Positions 63,373 to 64,000 of a stretch of DNA of 64,000 nucleotides are shown here, piece after piece. Source of the DNA: Blastococcus sp. KM273128 (lineage in GTDB: Bacteria; Actinomycetota; Actinomycetes; Mycobacteriales; Geodermatophilaceae). The notes beneath the pieces are model-generated. The model was not told the origin of the DNA and ran no database searches. It saw only the letters and a list, made by a program, of their open reading frames with translations. Positions within the stretch are counted from its first letter, which is position 1. Each line of letters opens with the position of its first letter. Location: positions 1 through 64,000 of the forward strand of contig NZ_SSXA01000010.1 of assembly GCF_021698975.1 (NCBI RefSeq). Direction: 5' to 3'. The translations under genes were made by a program, and so were the position numbers.

Positions 63373-64000
63373 TCACCAGCCCCGTTCGCGCCACTCCGGC
63401 AGGTGCGGGCGCTCGGCGCCCAGGGTGGTGTCCGCGCCGTGCCCCGGGTAGACCCAGGTGCCGTCCGGCAGGACGGCGAACAGCCGCTGCTCGACGTCGT
63501 CGACCAGGCTGGCGAAGTCCTCCGCGGACCAGGTCCGGCCCACGCCGCCGGGGAAGAGGCTGTCGCCGGTGAACAGGTGCACGCCGGCGTCGCCCGGGCC
63601 GCGCCAGACCAGCGCGATGCTCCCCGGCGTGTGCCCGCGCAGGTGCACGATCTCGAGCACCTGCTCGCCGACGGTGACGGCGTCGCCGTGCTCGACCGGC
63701 CGCGTCACCGGCACGGGGAGGGCGGGGGCGTCCAGCGGGTGCGCCACGGTCGCCGCGCCGGTGGCGGTGACGACGTCGGGCAGCGCCCGGTGGTGGTCCC
63801 AGTGGCCGTGCGTGGTGACGACGGTGCGCAGGTCGGTGTCGCCGACCAGCGCGAGCAGGACCTCGGGCTCGTCGGCGGCGTCGACCAGCAGGCCCTGACC
63901 GGTCGCGGTGCAGCGCAGGAGGTAGGCGTTGTTGGCCATCTCGCTGACCGCCACCTTGCTCACGGTCAGCCCGGGCAGCTCGCGCACGTCGGCGGGCCCG
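63373..64000 (-). CDS. Metallo-beta-lactamase-fold hydrolase, 5' end outside window
   Basis: A glyoxalase II-like MBL-fold protein. The zinc-binding motif is THGHWDHH. Further ligands are in LRGHTPGSIALVW, FTGDSLFPGG and the C-terminal YPGHGADT. The frame is open through the window end (G-P-A-D before the GTG at 63987), and proteins of this group usually have a GPAD-like stretch inside the N terminus, so the true start lies beyond. It probably hydrolyses a thioester or similar substrate. The exact one is unknown. Confidence 0.87.
   Translation of the reverse strand, partial: GPADVRELPGLTVSKVAVSEMANNAYLLRCTATGQGLLVDAADEPEVLLALVGDTDLRTVVTTHGHWDHHRALPDVVTATGAATVAHPLDAPALPVPVTRPVEHGDAVTVGEQVLEIVHLRGHTPGSIALVWRGPGDAGVHLFTGDSLFPGGVGRTWSAEDFASLVDDVEQRLFAVLPDGTWVYPGHGADTTLGAERPHLPEWRERGW

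Overview
The window is very GC-rich DNA with GTG starts in about a third of genes, little intergenic space and actinobacterial marker genes (DUF4193, DUF3710, DUF3159, DUF3000, ceoB/ceoC, HemQ, treXYZ, LigC with a separate LigD-type polymerase). Codon use and protein sequences suggest a soil actinobacterium of the Geodermatophilaceae type (Blastococcus, Geodermatophilus or Modestobacter). That placement is inferred, not searched.

The left half (about 1-30.8 kb) follows, from memory, the gene order of Mycobacterium tuberculosis Rv2701c down to Rv2674: a SuhB-type phosphatase, a LytR_C protein, DUF4193, dut, DUF3710, an OB-fold protein, DUF3159, ceoC and ceoB, a KimA-like permease, a TrmA/RlmD-type RNA methyltransferase, dxs, RNase D, DUF3000, hemE, hemG, hemQ and msrB. 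Local differences are an unrelated 288-aa protein upstream of dut, an SOS-box gene at 12.4 kb, and a block at 15.1-23.4 kb. That block holds a secreted beta-propeller protein, a fadBA beta-oxidation pair with a palindromic operator candidate, and a three-gene sugar ABC importer. The haem genes make up the late steps of the coproporphyrin-dependent pathway.

The middle (30.8-43.7 kb) holds a NarL-type two-component system, several small unknown membrane or regulatory genes, a cold-shock protein, a PilZ protein, and an NHEJ-like pair (LigD-type polymerase and LigC ligase) separated by a lipoprotein hydrolase. A RibD-C reductase and treZ follow.

From 43.7 to 53.6 kb the trehalose operon is split. 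treX and treY lie at 49.2-53.6 kb and treZ at 41.9-43.7 kb. The 5.4 kb between them carries a phosphotransferase, three tandem TupA-like ATP-grasp paralogues (two with in-frame internal deletions starting at the same point), a PP-loop ATPase and a membrane protein.

The right end (54-64 kb) has uvrB, two terC paralogues each behind a manganese (yybP-ykoY class) riboswitch with a visible Shine-Dalgarno-sequestering helix, an S9 peptidase whose nucleophile serine is glycine, a secreted M28 aminopeptidase behind a CRP-type palindrome, a small acidic protein and a metallo-beta-lactamase-fold hydrolase cut by the window end.

Two genome-wide styles stand out. About fourteen genes have a -10 hexamer (TANNNT or GANNNT) ending 6-8 bases before an ATG or GTG, the signature of leaderless transcripts. 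A dispersed hairpin-forming repeat of about 65 bp occurs four times, once inside a coding sequence, and its right half is amplified as a 46-bp tandem array before dut. No tRNA, rRNA, CRISPR, insertion sequence or prophage gene was seen.
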